Shown here one piece after another: positions 24,851 to 35,150 of a stretch of 64,000 nucleotides of DNA. The notes under the pieces were generated by a model that saw nothing but the letters and a program-made list of their open reading frames with translations, was not told the DNA's origin and searched no databases. A program made the position numbers and the translations under genes. Source of the DNA: Alviniconcha marisindica (Eukaryota > Mollusca > Gastropoda > Provannidae). Every line of letters begins with the position of its first letter. Position 1 is the first letter of the stretch. The stretch is taken from NCBI GenBank assembly GCA_018857735.1, contig JABMCL010003332.1, positions 422,501 to 486,500 on the forward strand, read 5' to 3'.

Positions 24851-27800
24851 GGTGGTCTATGTCTGTGTTGATATATATGCGTGTGTACGTACCACTGAGC
24901 CACAAAGTCCTCAAAGAGGGGAGAGAACTGTCGTGGCGGCAGACGAGGCGGGTCCCCCTCCACCACCTCCCTCAGCTGCTGGAACGGCGTCCGCCACTTG
25001 GAGTAGGGGAACCTGTTGGTGGCCAGCTCCATCTGCACAGCAGACCATCAAACCACTCTCGTTGTTTCCGTCCACTGCCGTGCGGTCCGCCCCACAACTC
25101 TGTCCGGTCCAGTGCCACTCTGTCTCATGCAACTCTGTTCGGTCCAGTGCCACTCTGTCTCAGGCAACTCTGTCCGGTCCAGTGCCACTCTGTCTCAAGC
25201 AACTCTGTCCGGTCCAGTGCCACACTGTCTCCCACAACACTGTCCGGTCCAGTGCCACTCTGTCTCATGCAACTCTGTCCGGTCCAGTGCCACGTCTGTC
25301 TCATGAAACACTGTCCGGTCCAGTGCCACGTCTGTCTCGTGTAAGACTGTCAGCTGAAGACCGTACGATTCAGTGCGTCAGTCGTGACCGCTTCGTGCGC
25401 TTCGCCCCTTCACCCAGACAACTGTGGTCCGTCTGCTTCGTCTCTCATCACTCTCCTCAAGCAGTTATAATGTACACGTACGTCTTACTCTTTAGTCTGA
25501 CCGGCAAACGCGTCCACCCGTCTCTCGGTCATAGGTACCGCGCCACACGCTCTCGGTCTGACCACCACGTTGCTCTGTAGCGGTGACTACTGCACTTCAC
25601 GATGACTTGGCACTAGGTCCAGCATGAAGATCTCTCGGTCTGACCACCACGTTGCTCTGTAGCGGTGACTACTGCACTTCACGATGACTTGGCACTAGGT
25701 CCAGCATTAAGATCTCTCGGTCTGACCACCACGTTGCTCTGTAGCGGTGACTACTGCACTTCACGATGACTTGGCACTAGGTCCAGCATTAAGATCTCTC
25801 GGTCTGACCACCACGTTGCTCTGTAGCGGTGACTACTGCACTTCACGATGACTTGGCACTAGGTCCAGCATGAAGATCAATGGAGTTTGGCTCATTTAAT
25901 CCAAGCTGGTCTATCTCGTCATCAATGAATTTGTTTATGTCTTAGTTTGAACGTTTTGTTGTTGTTGTTGTTTTCGAACAACACTTGCCTTTCGCTCAGT
26001 TGCTATGGTTCAGCTTGCGCCAGGACCAACAATGGCGCCCACTCCGTGGCTGTTTCTCGCGGAATATCAGTTATGAGTTCAGGACATAACAACATCAGAA
26101 AGTCCCTTTAACAACATCACAAAGTCCAGGACATAACAACATCAAACAGTCCCTTTAACAACATCACAAAGTCTCTTTAACAACATCACAAAGTCCATGG
26201 TATAACAACATCTAAACGTCCTTATAACAATATCAGAAAATCCCGTGAACAACATGCGATGCTCACCATCGTTATGCCCAGACTCCACACATCACACTTG
26301 ATGTTACAGGCCTTCCTGGCTCCTGGCATCGGGTTGATCAGTTCAGGCTGCGCAAAAGAAACAAAGAGAAATGAGTGAATCAGTCAGTCATCAGCCATCG
26401 AACCAATCACTCAGTAACGACCCAGAAGACAGCACAGACTGCCCTCGGTAAATTACGTCGAAACAACACAGCTACTACCCAGGTTTCAACGACAGTACAG
26501 ACACTACCCAGGTTTCAGGTTTTAACGACAGTACAGACACTACCCAGGTTTTAATGACAGTACAGATACTACCCAGGTTTCAACGACAGTACAGACACTA
26601 CCCAGGTTTCAGAGAAACAACCCAGGTTTCATTGACAGCACAGACACTACCCAGGTTTTAATGACAGCACAGACACTACCCAGGTTTCAGAGAAACAACC
26701 CAGGTTTCAATGACAGTACAGATACTACCCAGGTTTCAATGACAGTACAGACACTACCCAGGTTTCAATGACAGCACAGACACTACCCAGGTTTCAATGA
26801 CAGTACAGACACTACCCAGGTTTCAATGACAGCACAGACACTACCCAGGTTTCATTGACAGCACAGACACTACCAGGTTTCAGAGAAACAACCCAGGTTT
26901 CAATGACAGTACAGATACTACCCAGGTTTCAGTGACAGTACAGACACTACCCAGGTTTCAATGACAGCACAGACACTACCCAGGTTTCAATGACAGTACA
27001 GACACTACCCAGGTTTCATTGACAGCACAGACACTACCCAGGTTTCAATGGCAGCACAGACACTACCCAGGTTTCAGAGAAACAACCCAGGTTTCATTGA
27101 CAGCACAGACACTACCCAGGTTTCAATGACAGTACAGACACTGCCCAGGTTTCATTGTCAGCACAGACACTACCCAGGTTTCAGAGAAACAACCCAGGTT
27201 TCATTGACAGCACAGACACTACCCAGGTTTCAATGACAGTACAGACACTACCCAGGTTTCAGAGAAACAACCCAGGTTTCAATGACAGTACAGACACTAC
27301 CCAGGTTTCAACGACAGTACAGACACTACCCAGGTTTCATTGACAGCACAGACACTACCCAGGTTTCAATGACGGCACAGATACTACCCAGGTTTCAATG
27401 ATAGTACAGATACAACCCAGGTTTCAATGACAGCAAAGAGAGAACCCAGGTTTCTCAGACAACCCCTTTTTGGGTGTAAACAAGCTGTTGTTTATTTATC
27501 CATACCTCCTCGCCTCTTCGTCATGGCTGACCTGGCAGTAAGGCATAAACAAATAATGGTCAGCGCAACAGCCACGCCAAACAGGTTTAACAGACTTAAC
27601 TTTTACAGTTTCGTTTTTCTCCACCGTCATTGTACCCTGGCTGCTGGTCCCTGGTTTGCTTGAAGAAGCCTGTTCCGATAATGTGCGAGTTGTTTTGTAC
27701 TGGCCGTTAAAAAAAAAGATTTTGTTTGTTTGTTGTTGTTGTTGTTGTTGTTTTCTGTGTGTTTGGTTGGTTTTTGTTGTGTATGTGTCATGGTTTAGTA

Positions 27801-28253
27801 GTAGTAGTTAATAAATTATCTGTTCGCTGCGTGGAAAATGGCTGTTGCTGCCTAAACTTGCAACAGCGTGGAGTACCCGCGTCATGTCCAACGACGTTCA
27901 CGTTACCCCTTTGTGTGCCTACAGCCGTGACGATGAACGTGGTGTCAGACGACGTTCACGTTACCCCTTTGTGTGCCTAAAACCCGTGACGAGAAACGTG
28001 GTGTCAGACGACGTTCACGTTACCCCTTTGTGTGCCTACAGCCGTGACGATGAACGTGGTGTCAGACGACGTTCACGTTACCCCTTTGTGTTCCTACAAC
28101 CGTGACGAGTAACGTGGCGGCTGTCAGGGCTGTCAGGGCTGTCTGCACGTCGGACACTACGGGGCGGGCACAGAGGTCGAGGAGAAGCCTGGGGAGGGGG
28201 TAGAGCGGAGGACTGAGGGGGGGGGGGGGGTTAGATAGAGGGGGAGACAAACA

Positions 28254-28329
<76 letters not shown>

Positions 28330-30187
28330 ACAAAAAACACACAGCTCACAGCCATGTAGGGACGACAACCAGCCTTGCCAGAGGACTGGATGAAGGAATC
28401 CACCAGGTAACTGCTGATGCCGAAGTCGCACAGCTTCACCTGCCCCTGGCGGTTAAAGAGGATGTTGGGCGGTTTGACGTCACGGTGCATCACCCTCAGC
28501 TCCTTGTGCAGGTAGTGCAGACCCCGAACCACCTGGACAACCGTCACGGAACATATTAACGTGTGCAAGGCCAGAACCACCTGGACAACCGTCACGGAAC
28601 ATATTAACGTGTGCAAGGCCAGAACCACCTGGACAACCGTCACGGAACATATTAACGTGTGCAAGGCCAGAACCACCTGGACAACCGTCACGGAACACAT
28701 TAACGTGTGCAAGGCCAGAACCACCTGGACAACCGTCACGGAACATATTAACGTGTGCAAGGCCAGAACCACCTGGACAACCGTCACGGAACATATTAAC
28801 GTGTGCAAGGCCAGAACCACCTGGACAACCGTCACGGAACATATTAACGTGTGCAAGGCCAGAACCACCTGGACAACCGTCACGGAACATATTAACGTGT
28901 GCAAGGCCAGAACCACCTGGACAACCGTCATGATACTCTGTTAAGGTGTCGTCTTTGTGAAGGCACACCATCCGGTCTTTGTCACAAACAGAGCAGACCG
29001 CTATCTGGTCTTTGCAACAAACAGAGCAGACCACCATCCGGTCTTTGTCACAAACAGAGCAGACCACTTTCCGATCTTTGTCACAAACAGAGCAGACCAC
29101 TGTCTGGTCTTTGTCACAGAGCAGACCACTGTCTGGTCTTTGTCACAAACAGAGCAGACCACTTTCTGGTCTTTGTCAGAAAGAGGACAAAACACAATCC
29201 TGTATTTGTCACAAAGGGGGCAGCCCATTTCCGGTCTTTGTGACAAAAAGAACACCCTCTTCCGGTCTTTGTGACAAAAAGAACACCCTCTTCCGGTCTT
29301 TGTGACAAAGAGGGCAGACCACAATAATCATGTTCGTGTCCTTTTGACAAACAAAGTCAGAGACGTGCACACAAAGAAGGAAGGCCTTGTGTTCAAAGCC
29401 CTTAGAACCTGCCCATGGGGGGGGGGGGGGGGTGCAGTAGTACAATCAAGGGTGTGGTGTGTACACAAGCAGTGGGGCGGGGGGGGGTGGTCTGGTTACA
29501 ATAAGGGGTTACGAAAGCAGGGGTGGGTGGGGTGGGTAGTTCTGAGTATACAAACCCGTAGCGAGCGGGGTGGGTGGGGTTTGTGGGGTGGTGGGGGAGT
29601 TCTGAGTACAAACAGCGGGGTGGGGTGGGTAGTTCTGAATACAAACAGCGGGGTGGGTGGGGTGGGTAGTTCTGAGTACAAACAGCGGGGTGGGGTGGGT
29701 AGTTCTGAATACAAACAGCGGGGTGGGTGGGGTGGGTAGTTCTGAGTACAAACAGCGGGGTGGGGTGGGTAGTTCTGAATACAAACAGCGGGGTGGGGTG
29801 GGTAGTTCTGAATAGAAACAGTGATAGGGATGCCATGAAAGCGTTGGTAACTCACAGAGAGTGCTATTCTGGCCAGGATCCGCTCTGGAATGGTTTCCCC
29901 GTTCGCTTGCAGTTTCTTGCAAAGGTTGTCCAGCGAGGTCTCCATCATCTCCATGCAGATCATCACATCACCCTGCCACGACAACGAATGCTGTGCCATC
30001 ATGTGCGCTTATACACCCTGTGGACACTCATCGTACGTACCTGTGCACTCGATGGACATTCACAGTATGCACTTGTACGCGTGGTAGACACATGGTATGG
30101 CCTTGTACACATAGTGGGCATCGATAGTATGCACTTGTACACAATCATGGCGGGTGTTGATTGTATGCACTTGTACACAATCATAGC

Positions 30188-30218
<31 letters not shown>

Positions 30219-33200
30219 GGGAGGGAGGGAGGGAGGGAGAAATGCGTAATAAATATGATAATGTTCATTTACAAGTTTTGATGTCTGTCTGTCCGTCTGC
30301 CTGCCAGAATGAACACAGTGGAGACAGACTCACATCTTTGAACAGAACATGTAGTAGGACAGTAGCCGTTCACTGAACACAATGAAGACACTCACATCTT
30401 TGAACAGAACATGTAGTAGGACAGTAGCCGTTCACTGAACACAATGAAGACACTCACATCTTTGAAGAGAACATGTAGTAGGGAGAGTAGCCGTTCAATG
30501 AACACAGTGGAGACAGACTCACCTCTTTGAAGAGAACACCGTAGCACTCCACCGTGTAAGGACAGGAAGCACTTCGCGTGCTGACTTCGGTGTCCATCAG
30601 CAGTCGCTTCTGTTCCAGACTGTTGTCAGTGAACTGTATTCGCTACACACAACGACAAAACATCAACTGTACTGACCACCTTCTGTTCCACACTGTTGTC
30701 AATGAACTGTATCCGCTCCACACGACAAAACATCAACTGTACTGACCACCTTCTGTTCCACACTGTTGTCAATGAACTCTATCCGCTCCACACGACAAAA
30801 CAACAACTGTACTGACCACCTTCTGTTCCACACTGTTGTCAGTGAACTGTATCCGCTACACACAACGACAAAACATCAACTGTACTGAACACCTTCTGTT
30901 CCACACTGTTGTCAATGAACTATATCCGCTCCACACGACAAAACATCAACTGTACTGACCACCTTCTGTTCCACACTGTTGTCAATGAACTGTATCCGCT
31001 CCACACGACAAAACATCAACTGTACTGACCACCTTCTGTTCCACACTGTTGTCAATGAACTCTATCCGCTACACACAACGACAAAACATCAACTGTACTG
31101 ACCACCTTCTGTTCCACACTGTTGTCAGTGAACTCTATCCGCTACACACAACGACAAAACATCCGCTACACACAACGACAAAACATCAACTGTACTGACC
31201 ACCCATAAGGATTAAATATGCTCTCTTTTCTTCTTCTTCTTCTTCTTCTTCTTCTTCTTCTTCTTTTCTTCCCACAGGTAAATTTCGATGGTCTTTGTTT
31301 CGCTGAACGTATTCATCTTTCGGGGGCTGACTGATCTGACTGTGAGTCATAATTTAAAGGGGACCCCAGAAGATGACGCAAGCGTGCATGAGAACTTGCT
31401 GGCAATAGTAGGCTTTAAGCAGACGGGTCTCCAGATGGGTGTCAAATGCATTTGTTAACCGAATGAGTCTAACAGTCTCACGAGACAGGCAATTGTTACC
31501 GAATGAATCTAACAGTCTCACGAGACAGGCAATTGCACACAAAGGGAGCGGCAAAAAGGGAGTCGGGAGAGGAGCGGAGTTGCCTTGATGGAGTGTGCAC
31601 ACGATGAAGATTAAACAGATAAACAGGGGCTGTGTCAGAGTAAAAGCAATGGCGAAGAGCTGATAACTGATACTGAACGCGTGCTTGGATAGGCAGCCAG
31701 TGAAGTGTCCTGAGGACGCGTGAAATAGGATCTCGTTTACGAGCTTTGAGCACGAGTTTGGCAGCTGAGTTGTGAATCTGTTGTACTTGAACCTTACATA
31801 AAAACCAACACTGTGTCGCCGAGAGACAGTGCTGCACCTTACATAATAGCCAACACTGTGTCGCCGAGAGACAGTGCTGCACCTTACATAATAGCCAACA
31901 CTGTGTCGCCGAGAGACAGTGCTGAACCTTACATAATAGCCAACACTGTGTCGCCGAGAGACAGTGCTGCACCTTACATAATAGCCAACACTGTGTCGCC
32001 GAGAGACAGTGCTGCACCTTACATAATAACCAACACTATGTCGCCGAGAGACAGTGCTGCACCTTACATAATAACCAACACTGTGTCGCCGAGAGACAGT
32101 GCTGCACCTTACATAATAACCAACACTGTGTCGCCGAGAGACAGTGCTGCACCTTACATAATAACCAACACTGTGTCGCCGAGAGACAGTGCTGCACCTT
32201 ACATAATAACCAACACTGTGTCGCCGAGAGACAGTGCTGCACCTTACATAATAACCAACACTGTGTCGCCGAGAGACAGTGCTGCACCTTACATAATAGC
32301 CAACACTGTGTCGCCGAGAGACAGTGCTGCACCTTACATAATAACCAACACTGTGTCGCCGAGAGACAGTGCTGCACCTCACCTTAACGGCCATGGCGGT
32401 GTTGCTGGGCAGGTGCACCACTTCCTCCACAACGCCGTATGCTCCGTGGCCGAGGTAGCGGCGGTGCTGAAGGTCTGCTGCCGTGCACTCCATCGTCACG
32501 TCCTTGATTCGCACCGTCGTCTTGTCGCCGATGCCGTGGTCGGCTGGCCTGAGGCATAAGAACGAACTGACTGAGCCCGGAGCTAAAAGAAGGCATAAGA
32601 ACGAACTGACTGAGCCCGGAGCTAACAGCCATAAGAATGAACTGACAGAGTCCGGAGCTAAAAGAAGGCATAAGAACGAACTGACTGAGCCCGGAGCTAA
32701 CAGCCATAAGAACGACTGACTGAGTCCGGAGCTAAAAGAAGGCATAAGAATGAACTGACTGAGTCCGGAGCTAAAAGAAGGCATAAGAATGAACTGACTG
32801 AGTCCGGAGCTAAAAGAAGGCATAAGAATGAACTGACTGAGTCCGGAGCTAAAAGAAGGCATAAGAATGAACTGGCTGACAAAGAAAAAGCAAATGGCCC
32901 TACAAACACACGATAGACACAGATGCACAGTCTACATGATCTGTCGGTAGACTCACAAACCACATGACCAGCCTGTAGACTCACAGACCACATGACCAGC
33001 CTGTAGACTCACAGACCACATGACCAGCCTGTAGACTCACAGACCACATGACCAGCCTGTAGACTCACAGACCACATGACCAGTCGGTACCTTCAGCAGA
33101 GCTGTCGGTGTACATACTCACCGGGACAGCGCTGGCTGTGGTTGCGGGAAAGTGGAGAAAGATGGTTGGTTCTCTCCTGAAGAAAGAAACAGAAACACCT

Positions 33201-34251
33201 TGTGACTGCAGTGGCTTCAGCGCGTGCCTCGCACACATTGTAACTGACTCACACTGAACCGTTGTAACGGGTTAGCGGTAACTGACTCACACTGAACCGT
33301 TGTAACGGGTTAGCGGTAACTGACTCACACTGAACCGTTGTAACAGGTTAACGGTAACTGACTCACACTGAACCGTTGTAATGGGTTAGCGGTAACTGAC
33401 TCACACTGAACCGTTGTAACAGGTTAACGGTAATTGACTCACACTGAACCGTTGTAACGGGTAACGGGTTAGCGGTAACTGACTCACACTGAACCGTTGT
33501 AACGGGTAACGGGTTAGCGGTAACTGACTCTCACTGAACCGTTGTAACGGGTTAGCGGTAACTGACTCACACTGAACCGTTGTAACATGTTAACGGTAAT
33601 TGACTCACACTGAACCGTTGTAACGGGTAACGGGTTAGCGGTAACTGACTCACACTGAACCGTTGTAACGGGTTAGAGGTAACTGACTCACACTGAACCG
33701 TTGTAACAGGTTAACGGTAATTGACTCACACTGAACCGTTGTAACGGGTTAGCGGTAACTGACTCACACTGAACCGTTGTAACGGGTTAGCGGTAACTGA
33801 CTCACACTGAACCGTTGTAACGGGTTAGCGGTAACTGACTCACACTGAACCGTTGTAAAGGTTTAGCGGTAACTGACTCACATTGAACCGTTGTAACGGG
33901 TTAGCGGTAACTGACTCACACTGAACCGTTGTAACAGGTTAACGGTAACTGACTCACACTGAACAGTTGTAACGGGTAACGGGTTAGCGGTAACTGACTC
34001 ACACTGAACCGTTGTAAAGGTTTAGCGGTAACTGACTCACACTGAACCGTTGTAACGGGTTATCGATAACTGACTCACACTGAACCGTTGTAACGGGTTA
34101 TCGATAACTGACTCACACTGAACCGTTGTAACGGGTTAGCGGCAGGTATTCCAGAGCCAAGTTACTGTGCACGCCAGCAGGCCTACGTCTCTAAAACTCG
34201 CTTCGACAGCAAACAAATGAGGCAGTGTAGGAGTGCATACTCACGTTTCAT
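19822..34251 (-). CDS. MAP kinase kinase, MKK3/6 type (complete, 9 coding exons)
   Basis: A dual-specificity kinase of the MAP2K family that in relatives activates p38 MAP kinases in the cytoplasm. Nine coding exons with GT-AG borders and matching phases join into 388 codons: 34245-34251, 33122-33176, 32383-32548, 30523-30642, 29856-29972, 28350-28532, 26267-26347, 24893-25032 and 19822-20119. Visible motifs are the glycine loop GHGAYG (54-59), the lysine in MAVK (76), HRDVKPPN (171-178), DFG (191-193), an APE-like APEL (216-219), DVWSLGITM, and RP in the last lobe. [15 protein letters not shown] and WRTPFQQL point to MKK3/6 rather than MKK4 or MKK7. The activation loop reads [13 protein letters not shown], so the second phosphosite is Ser rather than Thr. 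A 54-residue repeat follows the kinase domain. The first exon contributes only seven coding bases and is the least certain. Confidence 0.88.
19891..20052. repeat. 18-bp in-frame coding minisatellite, 9 copies
   Basis: On the minus strand the unit encodes (E/G)GVATQ. Seven units begin with Glu and two with Gly. It lies inside the last MAP2K exon, between the end of the kinase domain and the C-terminal helix. Confidence 0.95.
20232..20482. repeat. (CAGA)n-type array in MAP2K last intron
   Basis: ACAGACAG runs are broken by regular GTCAGAGAG and GTCATAGAG blocks, giving a higher-order period near 60 bp. Confidence 0.93.
20690..24290. repeat. 3.6-kb G-rich minisatellite in MAP2K last intron
   Basis: About 95 copies of a 36 to 40-bp unit combining GACTATGTCTGTGTCAGTG with TTGGGGGCGGAGGGGG. 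Indels in the G runs make the period irregular, so none of the many open frames is meaningful. The plus strand has G-quadruplex-forming runs throughout, and this strand is the transcription template. Confidence 0.95.
24291..24892. repeat. GT-rich decay zone and (GA)n beside MAP2K exon 8
   Basis: (GT)n occupies 24411-24468, followed by degenerate GTGTCAGTGTGTGTAGG repeats. A pure (GA)n at 24792-24845 ends 48 bp from the exon 8 donor. Confidence 0.85.
24893..25032 (-). CDS. MAP2K exon 8, C-lobe
   Basis: A 140-nt exon encoding [20 protein letters not shown] and EFVAQ-like C-lobe sequence. Its split Cys codon (TG+C) is completed by the last exon. The donor is GTACGT. Confidence 0.93.
25085..25345. 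repeat. 34-bp minisatellite in MAP2K intron 7
   Basis: About seven copies with core CTGTCCGGTCCAGTGCCAC. Confidence 0.9.
25545..25878. repeat. 82-bp tandem repeat, 4 copies
   Basis: Units begin near 25629, 25711 and 25793 and are almost identical, implying a recent expansion. Confidence 0.93.
26080..26255. repeat. Degenerate ACAACATCACAAAGTC repeats
   Basis: Short units up to about 12 bp from the exon 7 donor. Confidence 0.7.
26267..26347 (-). CDS. MAP2K exon 7, APE and helix F
   Basis: An 81-nt exon encoding PELINPMPG and [10 protein letters not shown], with a TTTTGCGCAG acceptor and a GTGAGC donor. Confidence 0.93.
26455..27445. repeat. 29-bp minisatellite in MAP2K intron 6
   Basis: About 33 copies with core CCCAGGTTTCAATGACAG. 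A shorter AGAGAAACAA variant is interspersed at intervals. Confidence 0.93.
27446..27855. other. Unique intronic sequence
   Basis: No gene is recognised. It holds a short (GTT)n run near 27730. Confidence 0.4.
27880..28110. repeat. 58-bp repeat, about 4 copies
   Basis: Units share GACGTTCACGTTACCCCTTT. Confidence 0.9.
28216..28325. repeat. Poly-G and (GA)n beside the MAP2K exon 6 donor
   Basis: A G run near 28216-28230 is followed by (GA)n at 28256-28323, ending about 25 bp from the donor. Confidence 0.95.
28350..28532 (-). CDS. MAP2K exon 6, catalytic and activation loops
   Basis: A 183-nt exon encoding [29 protein letters not shown] and AGCRPYMA. The acceptor lies inside the first unit of a 48-bp array. 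Confidence 0.95.
28526..28935. repeat. 48-bp array seeded at the exon 6 acceptor
   Basis: About eight near-perfect copies. The first overlaps the opening bases of exon 6 and carries the real acceptor. Every copy repeats GAACCACCTGGACAACCGTC, which on the minus strand is a decoy acceptor CCAG followed by GTGGTTC. Confidence 0.95.
28965..29335. repeat. About 33-bp minisatellite
   Basis: Units share GGTCTTTGTCACAAACAGAG with increasing divergence to the right. Confidence 0.9.
29415..29820. repeat. 34/38-bp G-rich minisatellite near the exon 5 donor
   Basis: Units combine GGTAGTTCTGAGTACAAACA with GCGGGGTGGG runs. It begins with a 15-base G tract and is potentially G-quadruplex forming on the template strand. 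Confidence 0.92.
29856..29972 (-). CDS. MAP2K exon 5, hinge region
   Basis: A 117-nt exon encoding [17 protein letters not shown] and [14 protein letters not shown], with a GGCAG acceptor and a GTGAGT donor. Confidence 0.93.
30000..30327. repeat. Degenerate repeats and (GA)n in MAP2K intron 4
   Basis: Units with GTATGCACTTGTACAC occupy 30060-30180. (GA)n and GGGA repeats follow at 30190-30240. Confidence 0.7.
30328..30522. repeat. About 62-bp array copying the exon 4 donor edge
   Basis: Three imperfect copies each contain a relative of the exon 4 3' end plus donor; on the minus strand they read TGTTCTGTTCAAAGATGTGAG against GTGTTCTCTTCAAAGAGGTG in the gene. Each keeps a GTGAGT donor. Confidence 0.85.
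30523..30642 (-). CDS. MAP2K exon 4, helix C region
   Basis: A 120-nt exon encoding [17 protein letters not shown] and [15 protein letters not shown]. Copies of both of its edges are found in the flanking introns. Confidence 0.93.
30643..31202. repeat. 60 to 73-bp array copying the exon 4 acceptor edge
   Basis: Seven full copies (plus partial ones) contain an acceptor AG, a 36-nt copy of the exon 4 start ([12 protein letters not shown]) and then GTGGTC. Confidence 0.93.
31228..31270. repeat. (CTT)n microsatellite
   Basis: TTC/CTT run of about 40 bases. Confidence 0.95.
31440..31795 (-). mobile_element. LINE reverse-transcriptase tail fragment in MAP2K intron 3
   Basis: The minus strand encodes [20 protein letters not shown], then [20 protein letters not shown], then DTAPVYL and [13 protein letters not shown]. 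These are typical C-terminal tail motifs of CR1/L2-type reverse transcriptases. Both ends are truncated. It lies in the same orientation as the host gene. Confidence 0.75.
31796..32382. repeat. 45-bp array seeded at the exon 3 donor
   Basis: Thirteen near-identical copies with core CACTGTGTCGCCGAGAGACA. The last unit abuts the exon 3 donor. On the minus strand each unit carries GTAAGGTGCAGC, a copy of the donor neighbourhood. Because 45 is a multiple of three, the exon 3 frame runs on through the whole array. Confidence 0.95.
32383..32548 (-). CDS. MAP2K exon 3, glycine loop and catalytic lysine
   Basis: A 166-nt exon encoding [18 protein letters not shown] and MAVK. A TTATGCCTCAG acceptor and a GTGAGG donor bound it. 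Tandem arrays touch both borders. Confidence 0.93.
32551..32877. repeat. 32 to 39-bp array at the exon 3 acceptor
   Basis: Units share CATAAGAACGAACTGACTGA and reach the CAG of the exon 3 acceptor, so the polypyrimidine tract is part of the array. Confidence 0.92.
32955..33090. repeat. 28-bp minisatellite in MAP2K intron 2
   Basis: Five copies of CCTGTAGACTCACAGACCAC, ending about 35 bp from the exon 2 donor. Confidence 0.92.
33122..33176 (-). CDS. MAP2K exon 2
   Basis: A 55-nt exon between TTTCTTTCTTCAG and GTGAGT. It encodes the disordered, proline- and glutamine-rich N-terminus ([15 protein letters not shown]). Confidence 0.7.
33237..34143. repeat. 38-bp minisatellite in MAP2K intron 1
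   Basis: About 23 copies with core ACTGACTCACACTGAACCGT. Some carry an extra GGTAAC block. Confidence 0.94.
34245..34251 (-). CDS. MAP2K coding exon 1 (start codon)
   Basis: ATGAAAC followed by a strong donor GTGAGT. Its single trailing base fits the phase of the next exon, giving MKRENQPSF. The coding total then comes to 1167 bases, an exact multiple of three. The 5' UTR upstream runs into a 35-bp array. Not proven without transcript data. Confidence 0.5.
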
Positions 34252-34254
34252 TCT

Positions 34255-34532
34255 GTGCTGCTGTCTGGCGTTCAGCGGAGTTCCGTACCTCACTGCTGTC
34301 TGGTGTTCAGCGGTGTTCCGTACCTCACTGCTGTCTGGCGTTCAGCGGAGTTCCGTACCTCACTGCTGTCTGGCGTTCAGCGGAGCTCCGTACCTCACTG
34401 CTGTCTGGTGTTCAGCGGAGTTCCGTACCTCACTGCTGTCTGGCGTTCAGCGGTGTTCCGTACCTCACTGCTGTCTGGCGTTCAGCGGAGTTCCGTACCT
34501 CACTGCTGTCTGGCGTTCAGCGGAGTTCCGTG
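34255..34532. repeat. 35-bp array abutting MAP2K exon 1
   Basis: About eight copies with core TGGCGTTCAGCGGAGTTCCG directly upstream of the proposed start codon. The array would be part of the 5' UTR or promoter. Confidence 0.93.
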
Positions 34533-34574
34533 AACACAGACTGACTGGTCGAATCTGTTTTGTTTCAATGTCAA

Positions 34575-34620
34575 GGCGTTACGTCCACAGAAACCACAAG
34601 GCTTATTAGGGACGGGGAGC
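34575..34620 (+). repeat. Dispersed short repeat copy
   Basis: Contains CGTCCACAGAAACCAC and TTATTAGGGACG, matching 35461-35525 and, inverted, 15720-15830. Confidence 0.6.
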
Positions 34621-35150
34621 GCAGGACGGTCACCTCGACTTTCACAGTTCCTGAGCAGCTCTGAAAAAACTGTGGTGGTGTCAGGCCGCTGACAGCCTAT
34701 CCATTACAGGTCTACTGCCCAGCGCGAACGGCGACTGCTACACGCTGCGGAATCACGCGTGCACTTCTCGTGTGTCGTCAAGTCACGCGTGTTGTGCCTG
34801 TAACTGTTCATGTTGCGCCACGAGTCCAGACAAATGGGACTTGTGACACCTGTATCTGTTCGCTTACTGAGCACAAAGAAAGGAGGTCAGCGCTAACTGT
34901 CCGCTTTCAGCCCTAAGTGTCCGACCTGCACTGACTGTCCACTTTCAGCCCTAAATGTCCGACCTGCACTGACTGTCCACTCTCGGCCCTAAGTGTCCGA
35001 CCTGCACTGACTGTCCACTCTCAGCCCTAAGTGTCCGACCAGCACTCTGCCGTAAGTGTCCGACCTGCACTGACTGTCCGCTTTCAGTCCTAAGTGTCCG
35101 ACCTGCACTGACTGTCCACTTTCAGCCCTAAGTGTCCGACCTGCACTAAC

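Noticed and set aside
31354..32928. 524-codon minus-strand frame read as one protein
   Set aside because: Only 32383-32548 is a kinase exon. The rest is the 32 to 39-bp array, the 45-bp array and a LINE fragment that happen to stay in frame.
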